A DNA stretch of 64,000 nucleotides from Lineus longissimus (taxonomy: Eukaryota > Nemertea > Pilidiophora > Heteronemertea > Lineidae): assembly GCF_910592395.1 (NCBI RefSeq), contig NC_088309.1, positions 27,716,599 through 27,780,598 of the forward strand, read 5' to 3'. The notes under the pieces were generated by a model, which was not told the origin of the DNA, made no database searches, and saw only the letters and a list, made by a program, of their open reading frames with translations. Within the stretch, counting starts at the first letter, position 1. Each line of letters begins with the position of its first letter. A program made the position numbers and the translations under genes. Of this stretch, positions 21,647 through 35,241 are shown in pieces.

Positions 21647-24600
21647 TTACTTGAACGTGATCCTGAGCTCGAGAGGATGTACAGCTGTCTCCTCAGTCCC
21701 CTGTCTGAAGAGCTGTGTATGCTGCCATGCTACGTCACCATTCCCTCCGGACATGTCCGCAGTCAGTGTCAAAACATCACTCCCACTTAGGTCCATGGTA
21801 TCAATCTGTGAACCTGAAAATAACAATCAAACTCAATAAAGTATCTTAATGCATTAGATTGCAAGGTACATCCATTATAAACAATAGCCCCCACCCGACC
21901 CAAACTTTATTAGAACATACGCCTACAGGCAAACAGATGACGCATCGTGACTAATTAAGTTTCAAGCCATCCCCCTCAGGTGTGTAGATGATAAATTGGA
22001 AGCCCTCAAGAAGAAAAGTTCAGCACTGTGATTGACTTACTTCCATCGAGCATTACACAGGAGGCATCACTGCATAGTGTCCATCGGATAGTCCCACTCT
22101 CGTATGTTGCACTGCAAGCCTTGATGGTTACATGGTCCACAACCAAACCAGATTCTGAAAATACGAATTTTAGAAAACATTGTGTGAACATGTACAAGTC
22201 ACATATCCATGCAAGATACAATCTCTTCTACTCTGTCAGAGACTCCGATCTGAACGTACAAAAAAAACCCAAAACAGAGGTCTCAATCTGTAAATATTGT
22301 GATTCACTTTAAGATTAGTGCTTTAAATAAAACAAAGTCCAAAATAAGACAACAACAAGATTACCAAGTTGTACCTTGTACAAGGAACATTCATTCCAAC
22401 CTACCTCTGAAGTCAAACTTCCATTTGATGCTAGCTGCAGCTGATCCTTCTGTCCTGGCCAAGTACACCATCTTCCAGTCGTGCTCCTCCTTACGAAACA
22501 CGTTCTCCACTTCAAACAGGCACGAATCCCACCCCATCATTTCAGAGCCGTCTCCGATCCTCTCGTATTTATCACTCGCACAGCAGTAACGTAAGTGGAA
22601 CACCTTCCTCTCCCTTTCCTTCGCTGTCAGCTTGAACAACTCTCCAGTCTTACAAGCCGTGGAGCTTGCCCCAGTTTCCCCTCGTGCCAGCCGCCATGCA
22701 AGCGAACCTGATGACCTGCCTTCCAATTCACCTTGCTTTACATTCTTTGGTCTGAAAAACTCACCAATCTCACGGACTGCTCTTTTCTGAAGTTCTTTCC
22801 TTCTCTCCTCAGTTAGAGATTTCTGACGATCGTTGCAGAGTTTTGTGATCTGATGGGCCAGCCACCCTTCACGACACTCTGTGCGCCTTTTTAGAATCTC
22901 TTCATTGTTACAAGTGTATCGACAGGTGACATCCTGGATGTCATCTTTTGAAAACGCCAGGACATAACTCAGTTTCTTCCCCCACCCAACTTCGTAGGTC
23001 AAAGGTTTATCACAGATATTTTCACAGGGATCACAATGAAGCCATTTTTCTTGAGCATGGGAGTATACCTCAGCCCAGACATGGTCAGTCCAGTCCAGGA
23101 CAAACCGAGTTTCAAAACCAAGTGCTCGGCACAGCTGGCAAAAACAGTTGGCCCACTCGCCACAGCGGCCCCGCTTAGTCTCGAGAAGCTTCCCTGGATG
23201 GTTATAGCGGGGGAATCTCTCGTATCTGCGACACTTGCTGCACCAGTAGTTCTCTACACGACTAGCACCGTACTTCAAATCTTCAGGAGTTGGCTCAGCA
23301 CTGCCACAAGCTTCAGGAGTCCCGCCACACACCTCACATGGAGGAGCATCAACCCAAGAAAAGAACTGTGATTTAAACCAAGTCAAGAGTTCAAGCAGTA
23401 TGAAATCATTCAGATCAGGAAGTTTGGAGTTGCTTTCACCTTCTTTCAAGGCTTCCTTCATAGCCTGTTCTTTCTTAGTAGCCAATTCCTGCAGGGCTTC
23501 TACTGGAATACACCTCTTGGCCATGAACTGCAAGGCTGGATTCTCATACAGCAAAACTTGGGCAAGCTGAGTTCTCATCTTGGTGAAGAAGGAAAGTTCT
23601 TTGGACTGAAAGACAAATTGGAAATATGTTATTGTTCTGTCAACGGATCAGTATTCACACGGGTAGACAAATGTTACTAACCATTACAAATGAATTACAT
23701 GCTTCTTCTACTTGAGGTATTGGTGCAAATGACCAATCTTTTCAGGGTACCAAACACTGGGTGTAAGGCACCAGAGGTCCGCATATGGAGTAATACTTTT
23801 AAATGCATACAAAATATCACAATATCGAGAAGGGAAGTATATTGAAAATCACTGGTTATGTCACCAACAGCACATAATCAAGAGCCTTACCATTCTGCTC
23901 ATGTAATCATTAGGCTCTCCTTGGACATTACTCGCACTTGCTGAAGGCACACTGGTTGAAGTCGCACCAGCTGGGGAGGGCAACTCAAGGTTCCTCTCAT
24001 TGCCACCAGATGCTGCTGCAGCACCATAGGGTTCTTGCCTCTCACCACTGGCAGCATTGGATTTGACACCATACTTCTCTCTCCTAACTAATAACTCCTC
24101 TCTAATGGCTTTCAGTTGGTCCAAGGATGTGGTCATTGGGAGATTGAGGAATTCGCCATTGGTGTCCTAAAGAAAAGCAAGCAAATCTGGTTAACTAGTA
24201 TAGGAGTGGATCAGAAAACAGGAAACAGCAATTAATGAAACAACAACAAAATGAAAGTTTATGTCAAATCAAAGGATTGTCCAACTCTCATGTCTCAGTC
24301 AAGAGATGTCTCATTCATGTGATTGTGCTCTATCCGTCATTCTTTGCAAATCAATCAAAGCGTCTGAATCAATCATGCCCAGTCACAGTGTCAGTGTCAC
24401 TGTCAGTGTTGTTCACAATCACATGGCAATTCTCGACAAGGCGATGGCCACATAATGTCAACGTTACAACATAACTTAAGTTATAACCATGGAGGTATTA
24501 TTAATACCTCCATGTTATAACATACATCAGTGTACACACCCAACAACACTACTAACCTCCTCAAAACCCATTTCAAAAAGACATTGCATTCCACCAGCAA

Positions 24601-24787
24601 CCGGCAAAACTTTGCTCTGTACGTGCTTGTTAGCAACTCTTATCTTCCTAAATTTTTCATTGTTTGGTTGGTCTAGAACATTCTTCGCAAACCTAAGCAG
24701 TATTTCGGTGGCATCGAGAAAGACTTCTCGAGTATTTGTGGAAAGTTCTTCCACACTTGTGAAGTTGCTTCCTAAAATCGGAGCCAT
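21647..24787 (-). CDS. NGLY1: Peptide:N-glycanase (PNGase), five coding exons
   Basis: Cytosolic amidase that removes N-glycans from misfolded glycoproteins exported from the ER, working with p97 and the proteasome. Exons in transcript order: 24557-24787, 23891-24166, 22405-23605, 22041-22154, 21647-21813. They join in phase to 662 aa (human 654). The first exon holds the N-terminal PUB domain (p97 binding), followed by a Ser/Ala-rich linker at about 78-170. The transglutaminase-like core has C317 in GRCGEWANCF, H344 in DHVWAEVY and D361 in HCDPCE. These line up with the human catalytic triad at a constant offset of 8. Two CxxC pairs (259/262, 291/294) form the zinc site. The C-terminal PAW domain (mannose binding) spans the last three exons and contains GDVAWQHTQLFRQ. 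It faces CCDC112 head to head. Confidence 0.96.
24480..24521. repeat. Short inverted repeat in NGLY1 intron 1
   Basis: Two arms of 21 bases (GTTATAACCATGGAGGTATT and its near-complement) meet with almost no spacer and one bulged base. They form a hairpin inside the first NGLY1 intron. It may be a remnant of a miniature inverted-repeat transposon. Confidence 0.75.
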
Positions 24788-25240
24788 TTTCGATGGTGTT
24801 TTGGCTTAACTTTCTCGAATGACCTATACGAATGACCACTTTCGGTTGGGTGTGGCCAATTTCTATCAATCTGCTTCTTACTTTTTGAATCTCTGCAACA
24901 AATTACAACCATTTTGTACAAAATAAGTACATAGCCGGAAAACCCCGAGTGTTTCCGACTGGTTACGAACAGAAGATAGGACTTAATACTGTAGTTTACT
25001 GCTCTTCAAAATATTAATTTGTATCGATTAAATAATATTCGTATCATGTTTATGAGTAAAAACTGATAAATTGACGCAAGTAAGAAAAACTACTTAAAAC
25101 TATTTTAAATTGGCGGAAATATAAAATATTATAGGTAGTTCACAACTATGACTAAGTCACATATTCCTACGCGGAACGCCGAAAACGACAGAGTTTAAAT
25201 AGAACGATAACGCGTTTTTACATTTGGGAGATTGGTGAAG
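24788..25240. promoter_or_regulatory. Shared divergent promoter region NGLY1 / CCDC112
   Basis: Only about 450 bp separate the start codons of the minus-strand NGLY1 and plus-strand CCDC112, so both promoters must lie here or overlap. No TATA box is obvious. The sequence AAGATGGCGGC at 25238-25248 spans the proposed CCDC112 start codon and matches the YY1 consensus, which often overlaps starts of TATA-less housekeeping genes. The promoter role is inferred from position. Confidence 0.6.
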
Positions 25241-28200
25241 ATGGCGGCCTCCATGGTTTGCAGTTTTTTTGTTTTTTTAACATTATTTGGGCATTTTCAG
25301 CTAAACTGGTTACCTTTATCCCGATATTTGTGGTCCAATAGTTAATTCAGTGATCTCTCCATTGTCAAACATACATATCAGTATTGGTCGATTCCTAGAA
25401 ATGTGTAAATTATGTCCTAAGACTAGGAATAAACAGTATTTGTCTGTGCATTTTGGCAGTTCTTCATCAGTCACCACAACCCTGAAATACTTTGCTTTGG
25501 ACTCTGTACCACTGCACTGATGACCAGTATGTGCCTCCATAGATGTGATGAAAGCATGATACCTGAAAGAGAATTTATATTGTTTTCAGGCTGTAGACAG
25601 TTCATCTGATCCACCTGGATCTGGTGGTTTGTGGGCCACAAAGTCAAAAAATGATCAGGCTAAAAAGATTGAGATTTTGAAAGAGTTGCACCAACTGGAA
25701 ATAAAGTAAGTTAGCACTCTATTGATCTGTTTGTGCTGCTCCTCAGTCTGTGAATCTAGCAGAAGATTTGAAAATGTTGCTGTTTACAATACATCAGGAT
25801 TCTCATTAGCATACTCTGTGCACCCAAACAAAATCTGTGTGTAACCCAAACAAAATCTGAACCTCTGTCACTAGTTCCGTCAGTTTTGTAAAATGATAAG
25901 GATCACTTTGATAACGGTACTAAAGTTGTCATTACAGCTTACTAGAGGCTTTGCGTGTGATCAGTCTGCTTGCCTACTGATAGGCCTAAATGTCAGTGGG
26001 AGTATTTAACCATCTCACTGGTTTTCAGGGAACAGAATCTTGATAAAGAGAAGGCCACCCACGTCTACAGTAAGAGAAGTGACTTCCGCAAAGAGTTCCT
26101 GGCCTTGGAAGAAATGGACCAGAAGAAGGTCACGGAAAGGAAAACAGAAAGTATGGCAGTATTCCTTTGTTTATCTTAAGACTTGCAGACTTAAACTATT
26201 ACTCCATACAACATTATTCTCATCATGACTCTAAGCCTTTGGGATCATTTCTTGAATTATTTTCCTTTCAGAAGTCAGACTCCAACAGCAGTTGAACAAG
26301 ATCAGAAATATGGTTGCCAAGTTTCATCGTGAGCTGAAGGATGTCAGACCAACACCTGAATGTAAGTTGGATGCCTTCACTTTTTCAGCTCTTTATTGCA
26401 GTCCTATGGTCTCTTTATGGCAGTTCTAGTTTGGTTCTGAATGGACTTCATCCACCTGGTGGCAGATTACTGTAGGCTTTTCTCTGTAATGTCATGTGCT
26501 TTTTGATAATGGTGTACAGTACATGTTTGGTGCTTGCCTTGTCTCATGACTTTTTCTATTTTCTTTTCCAGTTGTTGAGAAACTGAAAGTTATAATGGAA
26601 GACATCGAGCAAAATATCAACCAATTTAAAGAAAGTCAAAGAGAGAAGTGAGTTGTATTTTACTTATAACTGTAGTTTCAGTTATGGCCTGTTGTCGCTG
26701 CAATGCTTGATGGATGGGGAGCTTAAGAATTTGTTTATTTTAATTGTTGTATTCAGAAGTATTATAGTGTGCTTATTCACTTGTGTATTGATAGCTTTTG
26801 CTTACTCTGTGTGACCTTGACATACATGTATGTTGTATGTTTGTACAGATTTGATGACCTCCTCAAAGATGAGCGTATCGTCTCACAAGAACTAACAGCC
26901 CTGGAGAAGAGGTTTGAAACATGGAATCAGATCCAGCCATTAGAGATTGACCCACCTCGATCAGCCCGTCCTAAACCTCCCACCTCCGCCAGGGATGTCC
27001 TGAAGGATCTACCACCTGAGGTTGCAGCTCTGGAGGTGAGGGCGATAAGTTTGAATAATGTCATTTAGATTTGCATGCTTCAACTTAAAAATATCTCATT
27101 GAAGTTTTTATTTAGAGCTGTGTATAAATACTTTGGCAGGTCATCTCATTTTGTACCACCAGCAAACAAAGCCGTAACCAGGAAGGGATTTGAACCCACC
27201 ACCCTTAGATTGGGAGTCAGACACCTTAACCACATCACCACAATTCACAATTTATTAGCTTTTCATCTAACTGTTGTGACATTCATGTTTTCAGAAATTC
27301 CTGCAGCAAACTGGTGGCATAAAGGGAGGCTGGGATGAATACGACCATCAGACATTCATGAAGTTTAGGAACAGACACAAGGTACAAAATAGTTCCGGTT
27401 CATATCTATAAATGGTGTGATGCTAACTCTTTCTTTGTCCTTGATTTCAGCTCTTTTTATGTTTTGAAGGTCTTTATGTCTCTATCATAGACACTCGGAG
27501 AATAAACATACTAAAAACCAGTCCTAGGAACTCGAAGAGCGTAAACCCAGACCAAGTTGAATCATTGTGAAGTCCAGATCTTCTAACTTCTAACAAATAT
27601 TGTGCACCGTAATGAAAGTATTTGTACTTGCTTTCAAGGGCAAGGCCACATTCCTACGAGAGGCCATTGCTTCACTCCCTACCAAGACGGACACGGAGGT
27701 GATTGACCATGAGAAATGGTACCAGGAGTATCTCGATCTGAACGAAATCAAGAAAGTGGCCATTCAGAGGTGGAGGGAAAAGAAAGAGGTAATGATGATA
27801 CACTGGTGGGACACTCTCCTGAAGAGTGGTCTTTAGAAATGTACTACATGTACCACCATTATATGAGGAGTTAGTCATAACACGGTGTAGAGGGGTGAAG
27901 ATAGAGTAATGGTTTGTCCTTGCAGTTTGATCAAGCTGAAATTCTTCGTATCTTCTCATTTGCTTATGCAGAGGCATGTGCTAATTCTTACCAATAGACA
28001 TCTAGCCTAGATTTGAATCTCTGGACTGATGGGGTGAGCACTGTCTCACAAGTAATTGATCTTGTTCTAGGATGAAAAGGAAGGACTGCTCACGCAGGCT
28101 GAGAGGAATCAACAGAAGAAAGAAGAGGAGCAACAGAGGAAGGAAGAGGAGAAACGAAGGTTGATGGAGAGGGAGAAGGGTGAGAGGTTCTCTAAGCTAA

Positions 28201-29297
28201 ATGCTTGGAAGGTGCAGAAAGAGTTAGAGAAAGCACGAGAGGATGAACTGAGGCTGAAAGAACACCTTCAGAAAGCAAAACAGAAGGAGAAGGAAGAGCA
28301 GCGGAAGGTGGGTACATGCTTTGTTCCAGTCCTGTCCTCAGATTTTGTCTGAGCTCCTAAACATTACCCCAGTAGTCTCGGGGATACTGAAGTGCTTTCA
28401 GCTAGAATTACTTGTAACTGAGCTGGAATGTTTCTTTCAGGCTGAAGCTAAGGCTCAGTTAGAGGAGTATCAGAGACAGAAGGAGGATGAAGAGGAGATG
28501 AAGCGGTTAGAGGAAGATGCACGGCTCGAGATGGAGGAGGAGGAAAAGAGGCAAATGGTACAGAGAAATGCTGCCAGGATCAAAGAGAAGGTAACTGCTT
28601 CACAGACGTCTTGAGATATTTTGTAACGGGAGTTCTCTCCTCAGATTCACTGGACATTGAATTGTGAAACATGGACTGAGTCAAAATGGTTCAGATGGCC
28701 CTTCCTTGTAAACTGGTAGGGTGCATTCAAGCTTGTGCTAGATGATGTCAAGTCAAGTCACTAACCCAACAACCATAGATACTTCATCAAATATCAAAGT
28801 CTGATTAACCTCTTTCAGAATAAGAAGATTATAACGGAGAAGAAGGCCAAGAGAAATGAAAAGTTTATGGAGGAGATCGAAAAGGAGAAACGGTTACAGA
28901 AAATGAGGGGAAAGGTAAGATCATTGTTCTATCACTCGTGGCCTACACGTAGTCCTTCAGTGAGGTGGACAACAGATCTTAGCACACAAGAAAAACACCC
29001 GATCCAAGTAGAAAGGAGCCTGTGATGGCCGATACTGAACTGTTGTGGCACACATAAACTCTTACTGGAGAAAATGTAGAGAGACAGAGCACCTCTCACC
29101 GCTTCTTCATCTGTGTTCTTATATTTGATTTCGCTTTCTACCTGTTCCAGGTTGTTCAAGCCCCTCGGGATCCTTCCAGACTCTACCAGCCAACTGAGGG
29201 GACAGAGGCCAGGAAGAGAGACACGGCGTCCAGTGGTGGACAGGTGTATCACCTGCAGCATAGGGCTGTACCAACTTGGAGACAAGGTGTCCATTGA
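25241..29297 (+). CDS. CCDC112: Coiled-coil domain-containing protein 112, twelve coding exons
   Basis: In vertebrates CCDC112 is a coiled-coil protein linked to centriolar satellites and primary cilia. Exons: 25241-25255 (tentative), 25590-25705, 26029-26150, 26272-26361, 26572-26647, 26849-27035, 27295-27381, 27639-27788, 28071-28307, 28441-28590, 28819-28914, 29151-29297. They join in phase to 490 aa. Family marks are VRPTPEFVEKL, the core EKFLQQTGG followed by WDEYDHQTF, DHEKWYQEYL, a long Glu/Lys/Arg-rich coiled coil (about 290-430) and the C-terminal DPSRLYQPT and PTWRQGVH. The tiny first exon (MAASM) fits frame and the YY1-like context, but its donor GTTTGC is weak, so the N-terminus may be wrong. 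The rest is secure. Confidence 0.92.
27165..27250 (-). mobile_element. tRNA-derived SINE head in a CCDC112 intron
   Basis: On the minus strand the segment reads GTGGTTAAGGTGTCTGACTC, then CCAATCTAAGGG, then GGGTTCAAATCCC. These are A-box-like and B-box-like promoter parts at tRNA spacing. Stem pairing is imperfect, and it sits inside an intron (27036-27294) antisense to CCDC112. This fits a SINE remnant and not a tRNA gene. Confidence 0.65.
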
Positions 29298-29890
29298 TGA
29301 TGACTGCTGGCAGATGGCGGGACCATCCACGTTTTCTAACGCACGCTGCTTGGCATGAAATAACACATTGACTTGCAATGAATTGTTTGTTACTGACCAA
29401 GTTTCTGCTGATTGAGTTGCCAATTTTTAAAGAGATATATATCGAGTGGCAAGTGTCAACCAGTGTAAAAGGTCTTGCATCTTTAGAGTATACCCCCGAG
29501 TTATAGATGTGCCGTCCATAAGTCTTTCTGCAGGCAGGAAGGTAGTGTTAAAACTTGATAAAGGGGCCAACGTTAAGACCTTGATATAGCCAACTTTCAG
29601 CTGTTGAGTCGTGTTAACTGAATAGTGTTTTATGCTGCACATCTTTTACATTTCCTCAAGATTTAGGAGCATGGTGTCAATTGTTACCCCAACATAGGTT
29701 AGACCATAGTAGCAGAGAATAACTTGACATTCAGCTTGTTTGTTTTGATAACACACAACTTTGAAGACAACTATTTTAGGCTTTACAATGACAATGTTTA
29801 AAGTTTTTATTTTGTGTATAATGACTTGAAACTCCCTGTTATACAATGTTGCAGTGTTTTCATCATGACCAAATAAAACTGTATGAACTC
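29298..29890 (+). other. CCDC112 3' UTR with poly(A) signal
   Basis: Non-coding sequence after the CCDC112 stop. A canonical AATAAA at 29872-29877 is the likely cleavage signal, giving a 3' UTR of about 590 bases. Confidence 0.6.
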
Positions 29891-32800
29891 CAGCAATGTC
29901 TTTTTCCTTTCATTTGATTGTGACTGTTGGTACATGAAGGTTAGATCTCCATGCACAATTGTATTGTTTTGTGCTCCTTTATCTGGTTGCAGCCTGGACT
30001 TGAGGTCATGTGTTGAGTCAAGGACGAGCTGCCATGTAAATTTGCTTCTCAATTGATAGTGACAACTGGTGCATTTCTAGTTTGATGATGGGACATCCTG
30101 GATATTCAGAGACAAGCTGTCGTCCCAATATTCCTTCATTGGGACAAAATCTCTTGCAGGGCTGGTGGTAGAAAGATACCAGCAAATCCAGTATCTGCCG
30201 TGCACTAGACTTTCTACAGGGTGTTGTGTCAAATCAACCCCATTAGCTCGGACTGTACAAAGGCTTCTTCAGGAAGACCACTGAAGTTGCCAAGTAGGGT
30301 ATTAGGGGCCGTCTTCAAGAGCACAGTAAGAAGCTCTGGTGTCTTGATGTTGTCAAAGGTACATGCATGAGCTACATGTACATTGGGTGATTGGCTACTT
30401 CAAGTAGGCTACTTGAGTTGCCAAGAATTGTAGGGCTGGTCTTGAAGAGCACACCAGCCAGTGAGTGAGACACAAGCTCTACCAGTAGCAGAAGGGCCCT
30501 GATGTTGTCCCAGGAAGCCTACATGAGGTACTTCAAGTAGATGCCATAACGAAAACGTCTGTCCATTAGTGGTTAACTCTTCCATTCAAAAAACAGAAAC
30601 TACTAGAAAACTGATGTTTATGTAGAAAAGTTACCATCTTTTTATTACATGTATGTTAAAATCCTTTGAAAATCACAGAATACCAAACAACTACACCATC
30701 GATGAAAATATAAAATCTGGCTCATTAAAACATCCCAAGTCATGTCACCAACATGTAGTGTATTAACTGAGAAGTCATCGTAAGAAACTGAATAATCCTA
30801 TTCAAGAAACTAGAAGTACATGTACATGTTGAAACATTTTGCATGTGAAATTCCTGCATTTGGAGAGATGGACAAAACAAGAACCATAATCATGATAACA
30901 GATTAGCAAGTTCCAATTCTTGACACAACAAAATCTAAGAATTTTTAGGTGACGATAGGCAGAGCCAGGTAGGCCAGATTAACTTCCTGGAAGGTGTCTC
31001 TTCCTGTTACCGTGATAGAAACTGAAGTATTTCTTAAACAGCATGTATCATACAGTACATGTTGCACTAAGTTTAACACTTGGGAACATCAATTCAGCTA
31101 CTGACAACACCAACACAGACAATATTGAGGTAGCCTAGGTGATGATAACCTGAAGAATATCGATGCATATCTGACATGATGAGATAGCAGGAAAGCAATA
31201 CTGAGTATTAGTGATTTGAGCCCAGGCGTGTTTTGGTGTTGACAGAGTCCGAGCAGAGGATGTCATCAGAGCGCAAGATACCATTTTGGTTACATCACTG
31301 ACCCAGTTTGGCATAGTGAAGTGTGACGATATCAACAATAACGTCATGCCCATGTGATGCACTGTATTGATGATGGACATGGACTGACATCTGAAATGAC
31401 TGACCTAATGACATCACTGCACAGCTATTATACATAAGTAGACATAAACAGAAGTAACAGAGCCAGACTGGCCAAATGGCCATGACGTCTTCTAAAGATC
31501 AATGGGCTGTGGTGAATGCATCTGATTTAGATCATTTTTGTGTAAAATTCTCAGGCAAGAAACTTGCCATTAAGGATATTCCATAACAATGAAAAGCACT
31601 GGACAGACAAGTTACAAATCTCACATCTAAACAAACAGTAAAGACAATAAAGTGAAGTGCTAAGCCTGAAGATGTAAAGTTACAAAATAAAATATTGAGT
31701 ACCATAAAAACGATAGACTCTATTGACAGTATATACCTTGTTACCAATACAAAAGATATTCGTCTATAGTCTGTCCAGAATAGGTATCCTTGTTGTTTCA
31801 GGGTTGGAAGTCAGTCCCGATTCAAGTGATAATTCTGTACACAATTCACACAAATTCAGTCCTCATCAATTGAACAGTATCAGCTAGTCCTTGCCCAATT
31901 CTGGCAACAAACTGTAGACCGATGATAACTTGATGAAGACACTTTGGGAGCACTAGCACCACTCTACCAGCCCCAGACCACAAGGATAACTTGCTGTTCA
32001 GACTCTAACTTAAGTATATGATAATCCCATAGGCCTCATTCAAAGGCACCATCATCACTTGGACTGTAATTGTAGACTTGTAGAAATTATCTTCCTTTTT
32101 AAATTTTCGATCAAACTGATCAAAGATGTTATAGGTATTCTTCAAGAAATACTTTATATTCAAGAATATGCTATCAAACTTCAAAATACCAAACATTACT
32201 TTAATTTTTTAATACCAAATCATAAATTTCCAGCCACGAAATTATGGCCAAAATACTGACATGCATTGAAACGTGCTGCCATAAAATAGCCTTATAGTGA
32301 GTCTCTTACAAAACATACTTATATTGTGATTATATAATCTGAATATATCTCATCTTCTGTCCCAGTGCAGTAGACAAGGGGTAGGGTGCACTGACAGACA
32401 ACACGAATCATCTCAATGACAACAGATTCTACACTTTGATTCAGTTTCCCAACTCAAAGACCAACACACATAGTACATAGTGACGTGTTACCAACTCCTT
32501 ACGTCATCTCTGTCAATGCCCTTATAGATCCAGTCACATTAGGTGACACTCAGACATGTGATGTCTCACTCACAAACCCTCAAACTCTCTAGCTTTTCAC
32601 CTTTCCAGGGTTAAATCTCTCAAGTTCAAACATTCTATGGCACAGTACCCAGCATAACCTTCTATACAACAACAAGCAAACTATAGACAGCGCTGAAACA
32701 ACTGACAGTAAACTTTCCAAACTTCAACACGATATGCTAAAATGTGTGGAACAGGACACCATTTATCACAACAAGGCTAATCACAATGGACCAGACATGT

Positions 32801-35057
32801 ACCAAATAAACACCAACACCTAATATATACAGATTATAATTGCTCATGGTACAGCATCGGGTATGCTAACAATATCAAGCAAATTAACCTGATTTTCCTG
32901 AAGAAGTTTATACTCAGCAACAGAAAATGTGATTGTTGCAGTGTACAATGTATATGGTGATAATAATGAACAAAGGTCATGGGTCCAACACCTTGTTAGA
33001 GACCCAGGCAGTGGAGCAACAGAATGATAATAGAGAGACTAAACATATTAGCCCAGCTACTGGCTGGTATATTCCGGTTCAAGCTCAACTCCCTGGGGAG
33101 TATCACATGTCCTAACTGCACTCACGACTAACATCCACATTTGGCCAACTCTGCCAGCTTGGCATTCATTTATTCCTGGGTGGACCTCGAGAAGCTAATA
33201 GGGGCAAGTGACAAGACGACCAAAAGTATAGACTCAATATATGATATATTTTCAAAAATCAAGACTGCTTGCACCATATACTGACTGCTTCGTTGTTAGA
33301 AACATATCCCTGCGTTTGAAATTCAAACTTTTCAACAAAATTACAAGAAAACAAGAAACCTCCAAGAACTACTGATACAACAGAATTAAAATTCATACAA
33401 AATTTTCAGACTGTTTCGGTTCGAGAGCAATTTTATAATCTTAACAAAATATGCTGCCTCAGCTGAAATCAGCAGTGAAAAATCTCAATTTCACGTAAAA
33501 CCTGATCAAGTTGTTCACTGTACAGTATTAAGTGAGTGACATATTCCACTTTAAAAATGTCTTTCTGCCTAAAAAGCCCAGTCAGTTGTGCAAATAATTG
33601 CTCTCGACAATAAAATTATTACTGCTTCTTATAATCTGATGAAAGGTGACTTTTTTCAGCAAAAAAACAATCTGCATCACTACATCTAATCAATGTGAAA
33701 TCATTTACTGTCCACGTGTGAAATTGCACAGTCTTCAATGTAGCATCACCTGTGTGTGCTGACCTTAATAAGCGACAACAAGAGGCGTGTTCTTCAGCCT
33801 GTAAGGAAATGTCAAAAGATAGCTGGGAATAGCAACAGTAGAAGCTGGTCACATTTCACATCAATAATGTACTATAATGCAGATGGCTCCGTGCCAATGC
33901 AGCGTGAGCGTATTGATCGAGAGTATAAATAAAACTTCCATCAACAATAATCATTAAATGATTTTGACACAATTTCCTGTAAACTGCCAAATTTTCGTGA
34001 TTCACAAAAATTCCTGAAAGAATGCCAAAATTTTCATGATTTGAATTTTGCAAATCTATGTTACTCACCAAGTCCATGAAATTAAAATGCCCACAAGATT
34101 AAGTGGTCTACAGCGTCTACTGTTAAAATCTACCTAAATTCATGATTTAAAAGTGCATCCGAAATTCTTTCAGCTATGGCCCATGGACTTGATGCACCTA
34201 AGCAACTTACGCCACAACCATAAATAAATTGACCTGAAGCCGCATTGAAACCATAACATATGCTGCATTCAAATGGAAATAACTTGGAATTACAATAAAA
34301 GTTCAAGAAGTCTATATTTTAGTGACTAAATCTAAAAATATTTAGCACAGAACTATTGTACATAAAATCTATAGCTGCACTGGAAAATTCTAAGCTTAGC
34401 TGAAACGTCAAACCTTGCCATTTGTATTTGTTAACAAGAAACTATAAAATTCATCTCAGTTTTTGAAACAAGGAGAACTGCTCAACTGAGTTTTTTAGCA
34501 ATTTGACATTTCTAGTGAATGAACCAAGCTCAAGTTGAAGCATTTGGAAATGCATAACTAAGTTCCATAAGCATTAGTAAATAACTTAAGCTGCTTTTGA
34601 AGCTTTATGAATTGTACATCTCAGTTCTTATGAATATTTACACACAAAACCGGCCATGTTATAGTAGTGGCCATACTGATATCACAGGCAGGTTATGAGA
34701 TACATGATCAAGTAGGTTTATACACCAATATAGAGGATCTAGCATGTACAACAATATTTCTCAATCTGTCAACACTACCCAAACCCAAAACTTGCAAACA
34801 TCACGCAATTCACTGTCAATTTTTTCATTATTTCTTCAAGGTAGCCTTCATTCTTCAGAGTATAACAGGAGTTCAAACTTTGCTCTCATCATTTTTTGTC
34901 AACATGGTTGATAACAACGTATATGGAGCAACCTTACCTGCTCGGCACATTTCTTAAATGTTTCAAAAGTGAAGCTTGCAGAAGTCTAGTGGGTTTCACG
35001 GTGGTGATTGACAGACTGATGTTAGGACGACGACAACATTAGGTGTAATAGGATGGT
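29891..35057. other. Intergenic DNA between CCDC112 and the metallopeptidase gene
   Basis: About 5 kb of AT-rich DNA between two converging genes. No coding exon is supported. Two diverged copies of a roughly 125-bp segment lie near 30281 and 30408; both contain GTTGCCAAG, TCTTCAAGAGCACA or TCTTGAAGAGCACA, and TGATGTTGTC. The rest shows no structure that I can name. Confidence 0.5.
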
Positions 35058-35063
35058 TTTATT
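35058..35063 (-). terminator. Candidate poly(A) signal of the metallopeptidase gene
   Basis: TTTATT on the plus strand is AATAAA on the minus strand, about 370 bases after the stop codon at 35432-35434. It is a plausible cleavage signal by position only. Confidence 0.45.
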
Positions 35064-35241
35064 TCATGTCATTGCTGCTTCTTTTTGCATGACAGACAGA
35101 ATATTAACCCTGCGTTAAGATATGTATGAGATAAAATGATAACGGATCATCAAATTTATACCATTGTGATGTTATGTAGTATGGTGGGCAAGTACGACCA
35201 GGCATGACAGAACTCCATTCTCCTCATCCAAGTTCATCTCA

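Noticed and set aside
28932-29423. 163-codon minus-strand open frame
   Set aside because: Antisense to the last CCDC112 exon and 3' UTR. No domain.
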